In this document: positions 1-9,800 of the stretch, one piece after another | Layout: the number at the start of each line of letters is the position of its first letter | How positions within the stretch are numbered: position 1 is the first letter of the stretch | Source: an uncultured Cellvibrio sp. | GTDB lineage: Bacteria; Pseudomonadota; Gammaproteobacteria; Pseudomonadales; Cellvibrionaceae | NCBI GenBank assembly: GCA_946481735.1 | Contig: CAMLOU010000074.1 | Coordinates: 1 to 22,237 of the forward strand | DNA: 22,237 nt | Reading direction: 5' to 3' | Notes under the pieces: generated by a model | What the model saw: the letters and a program-made list of their open reading frames with translations, nothing else | Told to the model about the DNA's origin: nothing | The model's database searches: none | Made by a program: the position numbers and the translations under genes

Positions 1-1354
<1,354 letters not shown>

Positions 1355-1737
1355 CCTGACTCCGTTAAATATAAGAATTGCGGCGGCTGCAGACCCAAGC
1401 CTTTTCACACCGGAATCCGGCCAAGCCAGCAGCGCCGATAAAACGGCTCCCATAAAACCCCAAATCCGGAAGGCTGACAAGGTCTGCCTGACGGCGACGG
1501 TCACACACCCAACCAATCGGCTTCGCTATTGTCAGAGACGGATTCATTCCAAGCACCGGCGTATTCAAGTAGAATCGCGGCTATTTCATCCACGGAAACC
1601 GCCCAGGATCGCCGGCCGGATTAATTGATAAAGCGATAACAGCCATCAATGAAGACATCTTGTCCCGCTACCGCTCTTTCTGTACGCGCTTCCGCAGGCA
1701 CTTGTCGCCGCCCAACTTTTCTATCGAGACGCTGTTG
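1355..1737. other. Divergent intergenic region between amgK and lptD
   Basis: About 380 nt separate the two divergent starts, so promoters for both operons should lie here. The only plus-strand promoter-like pair I could pick is TTCCAA-17 nt-TAGAAT (1547-1575). I see no clear sigma-E type site and no strong inverted repeat. Several frames are open (amgK extended upstream to 1516, lptD extended upstream to 1660), but none of these extensions looks like conserved protein. A 29-codon reading frame at 1649-1738 ends on the lptD start. Confidence 0.5.
1547..1575 (+). promoter_or_regulatory. Possible sigma-70 promoter for lptD-surA
   Basis: TAGAAT at 1570-1575 is a good -10 match. A poor -35 (TTCCAA, 1547-1552) sits 17 nt upstream. 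It would give a leader of about 155 nt before the chosen lptD ATG. This is a by-eye match only. Confidence 0.25.
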
Positions 1738-1738
1738 A
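1649..1738 (+). CDS. Possible 29-codon leader ORF overlapping the lptD start
   Basis: An ATG at 1649 opens a 29-codon frame (starting MKTSCPATALSVRASAG) whose TGA overlaps the lptD ATG as TGATG. This is the arrangement seen in translational coupling. No convincing Shine-Dalgarno precedes its ATG. It is rich in Arg, Cys and Ser and has no recognisable similarity. It may be chance, since this DNA is also open in the lptD frame from TTG 1660. It is listed because the stop/start overlap bears on where lptD translation begins. Confidence 0.2.
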   Translation: MKTSCPATALSVRASAGTCRRPTFLSRRC

Positions 1739-4284
1739 TGGCTGTAGCTACGCGCACTTCTTCACTATTCCGCCCCTCCCTGTTAGCTGCCGCACTGGCT
1801 GAGCAGTGGCGCCCCGCCAGTGCGCTGGTGCTGTCTTTGGGCTTGATGACCGCCCCCGCCTTCGCTGACGAATCGCAACAGCAAACGGAATCCGGGCGCA
1901 ACCTGGATTGGGTGCCCATGGAGCAACTGACTGAGGCTCAAAAAGCCGCCATGCCCAGCGGTTGCTGCGGTGCTTACGTCAGCCCGGAGCGCACCGACCC
2001 GGATGCCAAACTTGAACCGGCTAACGCCTCGGTCCGCGCCACCGCCGATTCTTCCGAAACCCAGGGCCAGACCACCGTCATCATGAGCGGTGATGTGCAG
2101 TTGACCCAGGGTTACCGCTCGCTGAATGCCGACAAAGCGGTTTTTAACCAGACCACCCGCGAAGCGGAAATCACTGGCGATATCCAGATTCGTGAGCCGG
2201 GGCTGCTGTTGCACGCTGAACAGGCGCAGATGCAGATCGACAGCGGCGACGCGACCCTGGAGAACGCGGAATTTGTGCTCTACGAATCGCGTATTCGCGG
2301 CACCGCCGAAAGCCTGAAAAAATTCGGCAGCAACATCATTGTGCTGAACGACAGCCGCTTCACCAGTTGTGAGCCGGACAGCAACCTCTGGTCCGTGGCG
2401 GGTTCAGAAGTGAAGATCAACCAGGAAAAGCGCTACGGCACCGCCAAGCACATGCGCATCAATATTAAGGATATTCCGGTGATGTACTCGCCCTACCTGC
2501 GCTTTCCGATAGGCAAAGATCGGCTCACCGGCTTCCTGTTTCCCTCGATGAGCTTTGACAGCGACACCATCATCGAAGACTTCTCCCTGCCGTTTTACTG
2601 GAACATGGCGCCCAACTACGACATGTTGATCACGCCCCGTTACGTGGATCGCCATGGCACCGGCGTTGATACCGAATTTCGCCATATGTCCGCCCAGTTC
2701 GACACCATCATCAACGGCGCTTTCCTCGCCGATGACGAGGGCGATTACAGCGCGCGGGACCTGGAGCGTATTGAAGAGGGCTTGCGCGAGGATTACACCG
2801 GCAGAGACCGCTGGCTTTACAGCCTGAACCAGACCGGTGGGCGCGGCCAGCGCTGGGCCACCACCATTGATTACACCGAGATCAGCGATATCGACTACCT
2901 ACGCGACTTCAACCGCAGCGGTGTGGACACTAATCGCCAGCCCAACATCGCCAAGGTAGCAACCGCCAGCTATCGCACTGACAACTGGCTGGTGAGCGCC
3001 AAGGCGCAGGAATTTCGCGTGTTGGTGGAAGAGAGCCAGATTCCCTACCGCGAACTGCCGCGTATCAATGCCGACGGCAGCTACCGGTTGGGTGACTGGC
3101 TGCTTGAGTTAAACAATGAATACGTCAATTTTGATCTCAACAGCTTCTATGAGCTGGATACCACCAATACCTTGCTCGGCGAGCGCTTGCGCACCGACTA
3201 CGGCCTGACCTGGGACAAGGAATTTGCCTGGGGTTTCTTCAAGCCCGGCGTTGCGGTAAAAACCTTGAACTATGAGCTCGACAGCGGCGCACTGAACGAA
3301 ACCGCCGATAGCTCACCTTCACTGACTGTGCCTCAAGGCAGCCTGGATATGGGATTGTTTTTCGAGCGGGAAACCAGCCTGTTCAGCAACAGTTTTATCC
3401 AGACCCTTGAGCCGCGCGTCTTTTATTTTTACAGCGATTATGAAGATCACAGCGCGCTGTACAACCTGACCGCCAATAACCGCTACGTCAATTTTGATAC
3501 CTCTGAACTGACTTTTACCTACGGGCAGCTGTTTCGCGAATCGCGTTTCTCCGGCGGTGACCGCATCGATGATGCCAACCAGGTTGCGGTGGGATTATCC
3601 AGTGCCCTGATCTCCAGCAGCACCGGTATTGAACGTTTACGCATGAGTATCGGCCAGATTTATTATCAGAAAGACCGCCGCGTCGTGGTCGCCAACAACG
3701 CCGATGAAGACGATAAATACTCGCGCCGGGATTCGGAACTGGCGGGCCAGATCAGCGGCCAGATCAGCGATTCCCTGCGTTTCACCAGCGACGTCGCCTA
3801 CGACCATAAAAATTCGCACCTGACCAGCGCCAGCGCCAGCCTGAATTACATGGACGATGCCTATCGCATCTTCAACTTGTCTTACCGTTACACGCGCAAT
3901 CCGCAGATGATCAACCCCTCCAATCCGGTCCCCATCCTGGAGTCCACTCTGGATCAGCTGGATGCGTCGATGATCGTGCCGGTGAACGACCAATGGAGCC
4001 TGATTGCGCGCAGCAACTATGACTTCACTTACAATCTGGAACTCGATACCTTCGCCGGACTCGAATACAGCGATTGTTGCTACCGCATCCGTCTGCTGGG
4101 CCGCCGCTGGTTGAACTTTGATTACAACGCTAACTTCCTGAAGACCGCCACCCAGGACGATTACGATCAAGGATTCTTTGTCGACATCCAACTCAAAGGT
4201 CTGGGCAGTATCAGTGAACGTATCGGCAAGTTACTCGACAAAGCCATCATCGGTTACAGCGCGCGGGAAGAATCCATGCGCTAA
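1738..4284 (+). CDS. lptD: LPS-assembly outer membrane protein LptD
   Basis: An 848-residue LptD. By family knowledge it forms, with the lipoprotein LptE, the outer-membrane translocon that inserts LPS into the outer leaflet. A signal peptide ends at APAFA|DES (about residue 43). An OstA/LptA-like beta-jellyroll domain (about 105-220) follows, then the large 26-strand-type barrel, rich in alternating aromatic strands. The disulfide cysteines are all visible: Cys76-Cys77 (SGCCGAY) near the mature N terminus, Cys211 (FTSCEPD), and Cys780-Cys781 (SDCCYRIR). An N-terminal Cys pair is usual in Pseudomonas-type LptD. I chose the ATG at 1738 because it gives a sensible signal peptide. A TTG at 1660 would add 26 residues and an overlong N region. 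The Shine-Dalgarno is weak (GAG about 9 nt upstream), so the start is less sure than the identity. surA follows after 60 nt. Confidence 0.95.
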   Translation: MAVATRTSSLFRPSLLAAALAEQWRPASALVLSLGLMTAPAFADESQQQTESGRNLDWVPMEQLTEAQKAAMPSGCCGAYVSPERTDPDAKLEPANASVRATADSSETQGQTTVIMSGDVQLTQGYRSLNADKAVFNQTTREAEITGDIQIREPGLLLHAEQAQMQIDSGDATLENAEFVLYESRIRGTAESLKKFGSNIIVLNDSRFTSCEPDSNLWSVAGSEVKINQEKRYGTAKHMRINIKDIPVMYSPYLRFPIGKDRLTGFLFPSMSFDSDTIIEDFSLPFYWNMAPNYDMLITPRYVDRHGTGVDTEFRHMSAQFDTIINGAFLADDEGDYSARDLERIEEGLREDYTGRDRWLYSLNQTGGRGQRWATTIDYTEISDIDYLRDFNRSGVDTNRQPNIAKVATASYRTDNWLVSAKAQEFRVLVEESQIPYRELPRINADGSYRLGDWLLELNNEYVNFDLNSFYELDTTNTLLGERLRTDYGLTWDKEFAWGFFKPGVAVKTLNYELDSGALNETADSSPSLTVPQGSLDMGLFFERETSLFSNSFIQTLEPRVFYFYSDYEDHSALYNLTANNRYVNFDTSELTFTYGQLFRESRFSGGDRIDDANQVAVGLSSALISSSTGIERLRMSIGQIYYQKDRRVVVANNADEDDKYSRRDSELAGQISGQISDSLRFTSDVAYDHKNSHLTSASASLNYMDDAYRIFNLSYRYTRNPQMINPSNPVPILESTLDQLDASMIVPVNDQWSLIARSNYDFTYNLELDTFAGLEYSDCCYRIRLLGRRWLNFDYNANFLKTATQDDYDQGFFVDIQLKGLGSISERIGKLLDKAIIGYSAREESMR

Positions 4285-4344
4285 ACATTTCAGGACCAGA
4301 TCAATCCGGCACCTGTTATTCATCGTTAAGACAGTGATTATTTT

Positions 4345-5646
4345 ATGAAGAAGAATATGTTTAAACGTTTTATTGCCACCGGCTTTATCAGCACCTTGCT
4401 GTTACTCAACGCCGGTATCAGTACCGCACAAACCGTTATGCTCGATCGCGTTGTGGCGATTGTGGATGAGGACCTGGTACTGGAAAGTGAACTCAATAGC
4501 CGCACAGATTCCGTACTGGAGCGCCTGCAAGCCCAGTACAGTCAATTACCGCCGAAAGAAGTGCTGCAAAAACAAATTCTGGAGCAATTAATCCTTGAAC
4601 GCATCCAGTTGCAACTGGCCAAGCGTTACGAGATTGACCCCAGCGCCGAAGAAGTTGACCAGGCGATTGGCCGGATTGCCCAACGCAACCAAATGACCAT
4701 GGAACAATTAGCCGCCGATCTGCAGCAGCAGAATTTATCTCTCGATGAATTGCGTCAGCAAATCAAAACGGAATTGACCATCAACCAGTTGCAACAAGGT
4801 GTGGTTAACAGCCGCATCCGCGTGACTGAGCAGGAAATTGATAACTTCCTGGAGTCCACCGATGGCAAGTTTGCCACTTCGCCGGATTTTCACCTTGGCC
4901 ATATCCTGATTGCGGTGTCCGGTGCGGCTGACCCGGCGATGGTCAGCGCGGCGGAAAAAGAAGCGCAGGAGATTTATGAAAAGCTGCAAAAAGGTGGTGA
5001 CTTTGAACAACTCGCCATCAGCCACTCCAATGATCAAAGTGCACTGCAAGGTGGTGACATCGGCTGGCGTAAACTGGCGCAACTGCCCGAGTTATTTGCC
5101 AAAAAATTGGAAAACCTGGGCACGGGTGAGGTGACCGAACCCTTCCGCAGTGGAGCAGGTTTTCACATCCTGAAAAATATTGAACAACGCGGTGGCGGTG
5201 CGCAATTGGTTGAGCAGACCAAGGCGCGTCATATCCTGGTAAAAACCTCTGAAATTATGGACGATAGCCAGGCCCGCGCAAAATTGGCGGCGCTGAAAAA
5301 ACGCATCGAAAACGGTGAAGATTTTGCCAAGTTAGCGCGCGAAAATTCTGAAGACACCGGCTCGATGCTAAGTGGCGGTGATCTCGGCTGGTCCATGCCC
5401 GGTATGTTTGTACCGGCCTTTGAAGAGACCATGAAAAATACAGCAGTCGGCGAAATCAGTGAACCCTTCAAGAGCCAATACGGTTGGCATATCCTGCAAG
5501 TGCAGGAGCGTCGCAAAGAAGACATGAGCGAACAAATGAAACGCAACCAGGCCTCCAACCTGATTCGTTCACGCCGCTTTGACGAAGAGTTCCAGTCCTG
5601 GCTGACCCAGATTCGCGAAGAGGCTTACGTCGAAATCAAGATTTAA
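4345..5646 (+). CDS. surA: Periplasmic chaperone / peptidyl-prolyl isomerase SurA
   Basis: A 433-residue SurA. By family knowledge it escorts unfolded outer-membrane proteins, including LptD, across the periplasm to the BAM complex. A signal peptide is visible (hydrophobic 10-24, cleavage near STA|QT at 28). Next comes the SurA_N chaperone domain (about 30-170, beginning LDRVVAIVDEDLVLESEL). Two parvulin-type PpiC domains follow, at about 183-280 (FHLGHILIA ... GGDIGW ... GFHILK) and 294-388 (KARHILVK ... GGDLGWSMPG ... GWHILQV). A C-terminal helix follows. No strong Shine-Dalgarno is present before ATG 4345; ATG 4357 four codons in is an alternative that leaves the signal peptide intact. It follows lptD, the usual order, and is followed by a terminator-like hairpin. 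Confidence 0.96.
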   Translation: MKKNMFKRFIATGFISTLLLLNAGISTAQTVMLDRVVAIVDEDLVLESELNSRTDSVLERLQAQYSQLPPKEVLQKQILEQLILERIQLQLAKRYEIDPSAEEVDQAIGRIAQRNQMTMEQLAADLQQQNLSLDELRQQIKTELTINQLQQGVVNSRIRVTEQEIDNFLESTDGKFATSPDFHLGHILIAVSGAADPAMVSAAEKEAQEIYEKLQKGGDFEQLAISHSNDQSALQGGDIGWRKLAQLPELFAKKLENLGTGEVTEPFRSGAGFHILKNIEQRGGGAQLVEQTKARHILVKTSEIMDDSQARAKLAALKKRIENGEDFAKLARENSEDTGSMLSGGDLGWSMPGMFVPAFEETMKNTAVGEISEPFKSQYGWHILQVQERRKEDMSEQMKRNQASNLIRSRRFDEEFQSWLTQIREEAYVEIKI

Positions 5647-5653
5647 TATCCTC

Positions 5654-5690
5654 GCACTGTGCAGCCTGGCTGCGCAGTGCTTTTCCTTCC
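5654..5690 (+). terminator. Intrinsic terminator or attenuator between surA and pdxA
   Basis: An 11-bp stem (GCACTGTGCAG, 5654-5664, with CTGCGCAGTGC, 5670-5680; one U-G wobble) closes a 5-nt loop CCTGG and is followed at once by TTTTCCTT. This is the form of a Rho-independent terminator. It ends only about 10-20 nt before the pdxA ATG at 5701. So it should limit read-through from lptD-surA or be resolved by a ribosome starting on pdxA. Confidence 0.75.
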
Positions 5691-5700
5691 GGTTGACCTT

Positions 5701-6699
5701 ATGAACGCTCCCTGTCTACGTATAGCACTCACCCCCGGCGAACCTGCTGGTATCGGGCCGGACCTGGCTATTATGCTGGCGCAACACGCACAGGCGCACG
5801 AGATCGTCGCCATTGCTGATCCGCAGCTGTTACAACAACGGGCGCAGGCGATGGGCTTACCGGTGCGACTGCGCGAGATTAATCCGGCGGAAAAACCCCT
5901 CGCCTCGCGCGCGGGTGAGCTGGCCGTTTTCCCTGTGGCACTCGCTGAAGACGTCATTCCCGGCACACTCAATAGCCGCAACGCCAACTACATTCTCAAG
6001 ACGTTGGATGTGGCCATTGCCGGTTGTGTCGAGGGCACTTTTGCCGCGCTGGTAACCGGCCCGGTGCATAAAAGTGTGATCAACGACGCGGGTATTCCTT
6101 TCAGCGGCCACACCGAATACCTCGCCGAAAAAACCCATACACCCAAGGTGGTGATGATGCTGGCCACACAAGGTTTACGGGTGGCTCTGGCAACCACTCA
6201 CCTGCCGCTGAAAGACGTGGCGGCGGCGATTACCGCCGATGAGCTCACCCAGGTGATTCGTATTCTGCACCGTGACCTGCAACAACAGTTTGGTATCCTG
6301 CAACCCCGCATTTATGTGTGCGGGCTGAATCCACACGCGGGCGAAGGCGGTCATCTGGGCCGCGAAGAAATTGAGGTGATTGAACCCACACTCAACAAGC
6401 TGCGTGATGAAGGTATCCACCTGATCGGCCCCCTGCCCGCCGATACGTTATTTACGCCGAAATATCTGGACAACGCCGATGCGGTGTTGGCGATGTACCA
6501 TGATCAGGGCTTGCCAGTCTTAAAATATAAAGGCTTTGGCCAGGCGGTAAATATCACGCTGGGACTGCCGATCATTCGCACCTCCGTCGATCACGGCACG
6601 GCACTGGACCTTGCAGCCACCGGCAAGGCTGATCCGGGCAGTTTGCACACGGCACTCGCCTACGCGATCGACATGGTTCAGGCGCGCACCGCGCGGTAA
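5701..6699 (+). CDS. pdxA: 4-hydroxythreonine-4-phosphate dehydrogenase PdxA
   Basis: A 332-residue PdxA. By family knowledge it oxidises 4-phosphohydroxy-L-threonine with NAD(P)+ and decarboxylates the product, supplying PdxJ in DXP-dependent pyridoxal phosphate synthesis. The start motif [13 protein letters not shown] is present. The three metal-binding histidines are seen at His167 (TTHLPLKD), His212 (NPHAGEGGH) and His267 (AMYHDQGLP). The substrate loops [12 protein letters not shown] and [12 protein letters not shown] are intact. The start is ATG 5701; the frame is open from a GTG at 5659, but that extension lies inside the terminator hairpin and carries no conserved sequence. Length matches the family. 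The weak Shine-Dalgarno (CGGTTGACC) and the upstream terminator suggest separate control from surA. Confidence 0.96.
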   Translation: MNAPCLRIALTPGEPAGIGPDLAIMLAQHAQAHEIVAIADPQLLQQRAQAMGLPVRLREINPAEKPLASRAGELAVFPVALAEDVIPGTLNSRNANYILKTLDVAIAGCVEGTFAALVTGPVHKSVINDAGIPFSGHTEYLAEKTHTPKVVMMLATQGLRVALATTHLPLKDVAAAITADELTQVIRILHRDLQQQFGILQPRIYVCGLNPHAGEGGHLGREEIEVIEPTLNKLRDEGIHLIGPLPADTLFTPKYLDNADAVLAMYHDQGLPVLKYKGFGQAVNITLGLPIIRTSVDHGTALDLAATGKADPGSLHTALAYAIDMVQARTAR

Positions 6700-6745
6700 T
6701 TCACCCCGCAGCGGCCACAACACAGCCAACGAGTTGACACACCTT

Positions 6746-7588
6746 ATGGCAAAGTTTCACAACAACGAAGCGCCCCATCGCGCACGCAAACGATTCGGAC
6801 AAAACTTTTTGATTGACCACGGCGTGATCCGTGAAATTGTCCGCGCTATTCATCCGCGCCAGGACGATTGCATTGTCGAGATCGGGCCCGGCAAAGGGGC
6901 CATCACGGCATTATTAGCCGACGCCTGTCATCACCTGCGCGTGATTGAACTGGATCGCGACCTGGTGCCCTGGCTCAAGGTAAAATTTGAAAAGCATCCC
7001 GACTTCCAGTTATTTCAAACCGATGCACTGCAATTTGATTTTGCGCAACTGGTACAAAATAACCAGCCCTTGCGCATCGTCGGCAACCTGCCCTACAACA
7101 TCTCAACACCGCTGATTTTTCATTTGCTGAGCTACAGCACCCAAGTGGCAGATATGCATTTTATGCTGCAAAAAGAAGTCGTGAAGCGCATGGCTGCACA
7201 ACCGGGCGACAGTGCCTACGGGCGTCTGGGTATCATGGTGCAATACTACTGCGCGGTGGAAAATTTATTTGAAGTGCCCCCCACGGCTTTTGATCCGGCC
7301 CCTAAAGTCGATTCAGCGATTGTGCGTCTGGTGCCGCATGAGGTGCTGCCCCATGTTGCGCACAACATTAAAACCCTGGAGCGTTTGGTTAACAACGCGT
7401 TTCAACAACGCCGTAAAACCCTGCGCAACGCACTCAAGCAATGGGTGCCGGCAGATATTCTCGATGAGCTGGCGATTGACGCAAACGCGCGGGCAGAAAA
7501 CCTGTCGCTGGCGACCTTTGTTGCCTTAAGCAATACTTTGGACGCGCGCGGCTTGTCCGACGCGGATAAACCGGTGACAAACTCATGA
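6746..7588 (+). CDS. ksgA: 16S rRNA (adenine1518/1519-N6) dimethyltransferase KsgA
   Basis: A 280-residue KsgA/RsmA. By family knowledge it dimethylates two adjacent adenosines in helix 45 of 16S rRNA using S-adenosylmethionine, a late 30S assembly step whose loss gives kasugamycin resistance. The N terminus has the family motif RKRFGQNFLID. The SAM-binding motif I is EIGPGKG (45-51), the acidic ribose contact is VIELDRDL, and the catalytic motif IV is NLPYN (114-118). The C-terminal helical domain carries FQQRRKTLRNAL. The start is ATG 6746; the frame is open further upstream (6611), but that overlaps pdxA and lacks family sequence. The stop overlaps the apaG start by 4 nt (ATGA), implying coupling. 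Confidence 0.96.
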   Translation: MAKFHNNEAPHRARKRFGQNFLIDHGVIREIVRAIHPRQDDCIVEIGPGKGAITALLADACHHLRVIELDRDLVPWLKVKFEKHPDFQLFQTDALQFDFAQLVQNNQPLRIVGNLPYNISTPLIFHLLSYSTQVADMHFMLQKEVVKRMAAQPGDSAYGRLGIMVQYYCAVENLFEVPPTAFDPAPKVDSAIVRLVPHEVLPHVAHNIKTLERLVNNAFQQRRKTLRNALKQWVPADILDELAIDANARAENLSLATFVALSNTLDARGLSDADKPVTNS

Positions 7589-7956
7589 ACACACCGATTC
7601 ATATCACCGTACAAACCAGTTATATCGCTGCGCAATCCCGGCCGGATATCCAGCGCTTTGTATATTCCTATACGATTACCATCACCAACCACAGCGACAC
7701 GAACGTGCAACTGATCAGTCGCCATTGGCGGATCAAGGACGCCAACGACAACCTCCAGGAAGTCAAAGGATTGGGTGTGGTCGGCGAACAACCCCGGCTC
7801 GCGCCGGGAGCCAGTTACACTTACACCAGCGGCGCAATCCTGGAAACCGAAACCGGGATGATGGAAGGCAGTTACCAGATGCGGCGCGATGACGGAAGCA
7901 CCTTCGATACACCGATTCCACTCTTCGCGTTGGTACCACCCCACGCGATACATTAA
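7585..7956 (+). CDS. apaG: ApaG domain protein
   Basis: A 123-residue protein consisting of one ApaG (DUF525) immunoglobulin/FnIII-like beta fold. Diagnostic blocks are FVYSYTITITN, LISRHWRI, VVGEQPRLAPG, YTSGAILETETG, and the C-terminal FDTPIPLFALVPP. The biochemical role of bacterial ApaG is not settled; the family occurs with ApaH and as a domain in eukaryotic F-box and polymerase-delta-interacting proteins. It overlaps the ksgA stop by 4 nt and is followed by apaH after 28 nt, the usual ksgA-apaG-apaH order. Confidence 0.95.
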   Translation: MNTPIHITVQTSYIAAQSRPDIQRFVYSYTITITNHSDTNVQLISRHWRIKDANDNLQEVKGLGVVGEQPRLAPGASYTYTSGAILETETGMMEGSYQMRRDDGSTFDTPIPLFALVPPHAIH

Positions 7957-7984
7957 TTCGTCACATTTTTTCAGGCGTTTTCCT

Positions 7985-8791
7985 ATGAGCACTTATGCCA
8001 TCGGCGATATACAAGGTTGTATGAAGCCCCTGCAATGCCTGCTGGAAAAAATCCAGTTCGATCCGCAAAAAGATCACTTATGGATCGCCGGCGATTTAAT
8101 TAATCGTGGCCCGGATTCTCTCGCCGTGATGCGCTATCTATACAAACTGCGCGACAAGATAACGCTGGTACTGGGCAACCATGATTTGCATTTTCTGGCA
8201 GTCGCGCTTGGACTTCGCAAGGCCGGAAAATCCGATACCTTGACAGCGCTACTCGACGCTGAAGAGTGTGACGATTTTATTGCCTGGTTGCGCACCGGAA
8301 AACTGCTGCACCACGACCCACAAAAAAAATTCACCATGGTTCACGCCGGCATTCCTCCACAATGGGATTTAGCACAAGCCATTGCTCTCGCACAGGAAGT
8401 TGAGCAGGTACTGCAAAGCGAGCATCTTGAAGATTACCTGGCCAACATGTACGGCAATATTCCCAACATCTGGCAAGAGGAGTTACGCGGGGAAGCGCGC
8501 TGGCGAGTGATTACCAATTATTTTACGCGCATGCGTTTTTGTACTGCCGAAGGTGAATTGGAACTGGAAACCAAAACCGAAGCTGCAGAAGCACCACCAG
8601 GGTTTCTGCCCTGGTTCGCCCATAACAATCGAAAAACCAAAAACAATAAAATTATTTTTGGCCACTGGGCTGCACTGGGTGGTGAGGCAAAAGCAGCTAA
8701 CGTCTACGCATTGGACACTGCTTGCGTATGGGGTGGTTCATTAACCGCCATGCGCCTTGAGGATGAAAAAATATTCAGTTGTGAATGCTGA
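7985..8791 (+). CDS. apaH: Symmetrical bis(5'-nucleosyl)-tetraphosphatase ApaH
   Basis: A 268-residue ApaH of the PPP-type metallophosphatase fold. By family knowledge it cuts Ap4A symmetrically to two ADP and also decaps Np4-capped RNA. The two-metal motifs are seen in order: GDIQGC (7-12), GDLINRGPDS (36-45), LGNHD (63-67), and later MVHAGIPPQW and FGHWAALGG. The start is ATG 7985; the frame is open 32 codons upstream, but that part overlaps apaG and has no family sequence. It is the last gene of the ksgA-apaG-apaH run. A nested inverted repeat without a T run lies just downstream. Confidence 0.96.
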   Translation: MSTYAIGDIQGCMKPLQCLLEKIQFDPQKDHLWIAGDLINRGPDSLAVMRYLYKLRDKITLVLGNHDLHFLAVALGLRKAGKSDTLTALLDAEECDDFIAWLRTGKLLHHDPQKKFTMVHAGIPPQWDLAQAIALAQEVEQVLQSEHLEDYLANMYGNIPNIWQEELRGEARWRVITNYFTRMRFCTAEGELELETKTEAAEAPPGFLPWFAHNNRKTKNNKIIFGHWAALGGEAKAANVYALDTACVWGGSLTAMRLEDEKIFSCEC

Positions 8792-8816
8792 TAGTCCCCA
8801 GGATTTTTTTACCAAA

Positions 8817-8865
8817 CTGAACAGAAGCTGAATAAAATTAACGCGCACATTCAGCTACCGTTCAG
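8817..8865. repeat. Nested symmetric inverted repeat downstream of apaH
   Basis: Outer arms CTGAAC (8817-8822) and GTTCAG (8860-8865) and inner arms AGCTGAAT (8826-8833) and ATTCAGCT (8849-8856) are perfect and share a centre. They are separated by 3 nt on each side, around a 15-nt loop. As RNA it would form a 6+8 bp hairpin with a 3x3 internal loop. No T run follows on either strand, so it is not a standard terminator. It could be an mRNA 3'-end stabiliser, or a four-half-site operator (CTGAA) upstream of the barrel-protein gene. Confidence 0.55.
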
Positions 8866-9001
8866 CACGCACTCAAGCTGTGTGTGTTAACCCACCGATT
8901 CTTTCAATGACTTTTTGTAAAGTTCCCCCGTCTGCGCGATATGCCTCTCATTTTGCGTATTATCGGATGACACCTTAACAATTTACGGACTAAAATGGCG
9001 C

Positions 9002-9023
9002 ACCTGCAGAACAAGGTGCAGGT
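9002..9023 (+). repeat. Inverted repeat in the leader of the beta-barrel gene
   Basis: ACCTGCA (9002-9008) and TGCAGGT (9017-9023) form 7-bp arms around 8 nt. The same bases can pair alternatively as CACCT (9001-9005) with AGGTG (9014-9018). It lies 27 nt before the likely ATG at 9051, so it may be an RNA hairpin in the 5' leader or an operator. Confidence 0.4.
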
Positions 9024-9050
9024 TGATGTGATTACACAATGGAGAACTTC

Positions 9051-9770
9051 ATGAAACTCAAAACTTTAGTAGCAACCATGGCGCTGACCTGTGCATCCGG
9101 TGTTGCACTGGCCCAGGACTATAACTTCGAAGTGGGTGTGAACTACACCGACGTCGACTATGATGCGGGCGGGAACGACGACTTTTTTGGTGTCTACGGA
9201 GAGTACCACTTCCAGGAAGTCCGTCCAGGCAACAACCCGTTAGCTGAAGCTGCTTTTATTAACAGATCAAGCAACGTGTATGTCGCTGGCGACAACGATC
9301 TGGATTTAGTTACTGCGGGTGTTGAGTTCTACATCCCGGACACCATCTTCTATGGTGCCGCAGAAATTGTCCGCGATGATCCGGATGATGGCCCGACCAA
9401 CAATGACTGGGGCGTTCGTTTAGGTTTGACTCCCATCACCGGTTTACTGGTATGGACTGAGTATTACGACGAGCCAGGTTACGATGCCAACATCCACGCA
9501 AAATATGTTGTGCCTCTGGGTGGCGGTAATTTTGTCAACGTAGAAGGCGGTTATGCTGACTACGATGAAAATGATGTACTTGATATAGCGGCAGACTTCT
9601 ACTTCGACAGAACCTTCAGCGTTGGTGCCGGTTATGTGGATTACGATTACGACGATGCTTTCCTTCTGCGTACCCGTAAGTTCTTCACCCCGGAAATCAG
9701 TGCTGAGTTAGCCTACACCAAGTTTGATGCTGCAGATGTTATCACCGTAGGTGCCAGCTTCCGCTTCTAA
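9051..9770 (+). CDS. Putative outer-membrane beta-barrel (porin-like) protein
   Basis: A 239-residue exported protein. The signal peptide (MKLKTLVATM... VALA|QDY) is cleaved near residue 21. The mature part is made of alternating amphipathic strands rich in Tyr, Asp and Phe (NFEVGVNYTDVDYD, HAKYVVPL, FVNVEGGYADYDE, FSVGAGYVDYDYDD). It ends in Phe (VGASFRF), the usual C-terminal BAM recognition residue. It is very acidic, with many Asp-Tyr pairs. It resembles the putative porins of Alteromonas/Cellvibrio-type bacteria; I cannot name substrate or family. I chose ATG 9051 because GGAGAA lies 8 nt before it; an in-frame ATG at 9039 precedes that site. The gene stands alone, with a terminator after it. 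Confidence 0.75.
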   Translation: MKLKTLVATMALTCASGVALAQDYNFEVGVNYTDVDYDAGGNDDFFGVYGEYHFQEVRPGNNPLAEAAFINRSSNVYVAGDNDLDLVTAGVEFYIPDTIFYGAAEIVRDDPDDGPTNNDWGVRLGLTPITGLLVWTEYYDEPGYDANIHAKYVVPLGGGNFVNVEGGYADYDENDVLDIAADFYFDRTFSVGAGYVDYDYDDAFLLRTRKFFTPEISAELAYTKFDAADVITVGASFRF

Positions 9771-9800
9771 TTAACATTTTGTTAATAACGCGTTAAACGA

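Noticed and set aside
1355..1516. Upstream extension of amgK by 54 residues
   Set aside because: It lacks kinase-family sequence, and the ATG at 1354 has a suitable ribosome site and gives the usual family length.
1660..1737. TTG start adding 26 residues to LptD
   Set aside because: It makes the N region before the signal peptide much too long; ATG 1738 gives a more usual leader. This is kept as uncertain rather than excluded.
3637..4191. 184-codon open frame antisense to lptD
   Set aside because: The overlapping lptD barrel with its conserved Cys pair explains the coding signal; the antisense product is low-complexity Val/Ile/Gln.
7402..7992. 196-codon minus-strand frame across the ksgA-apaG region
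   Set aside because: It lies opposite three well-supported genes and has no ribosome site or recognisable domain.
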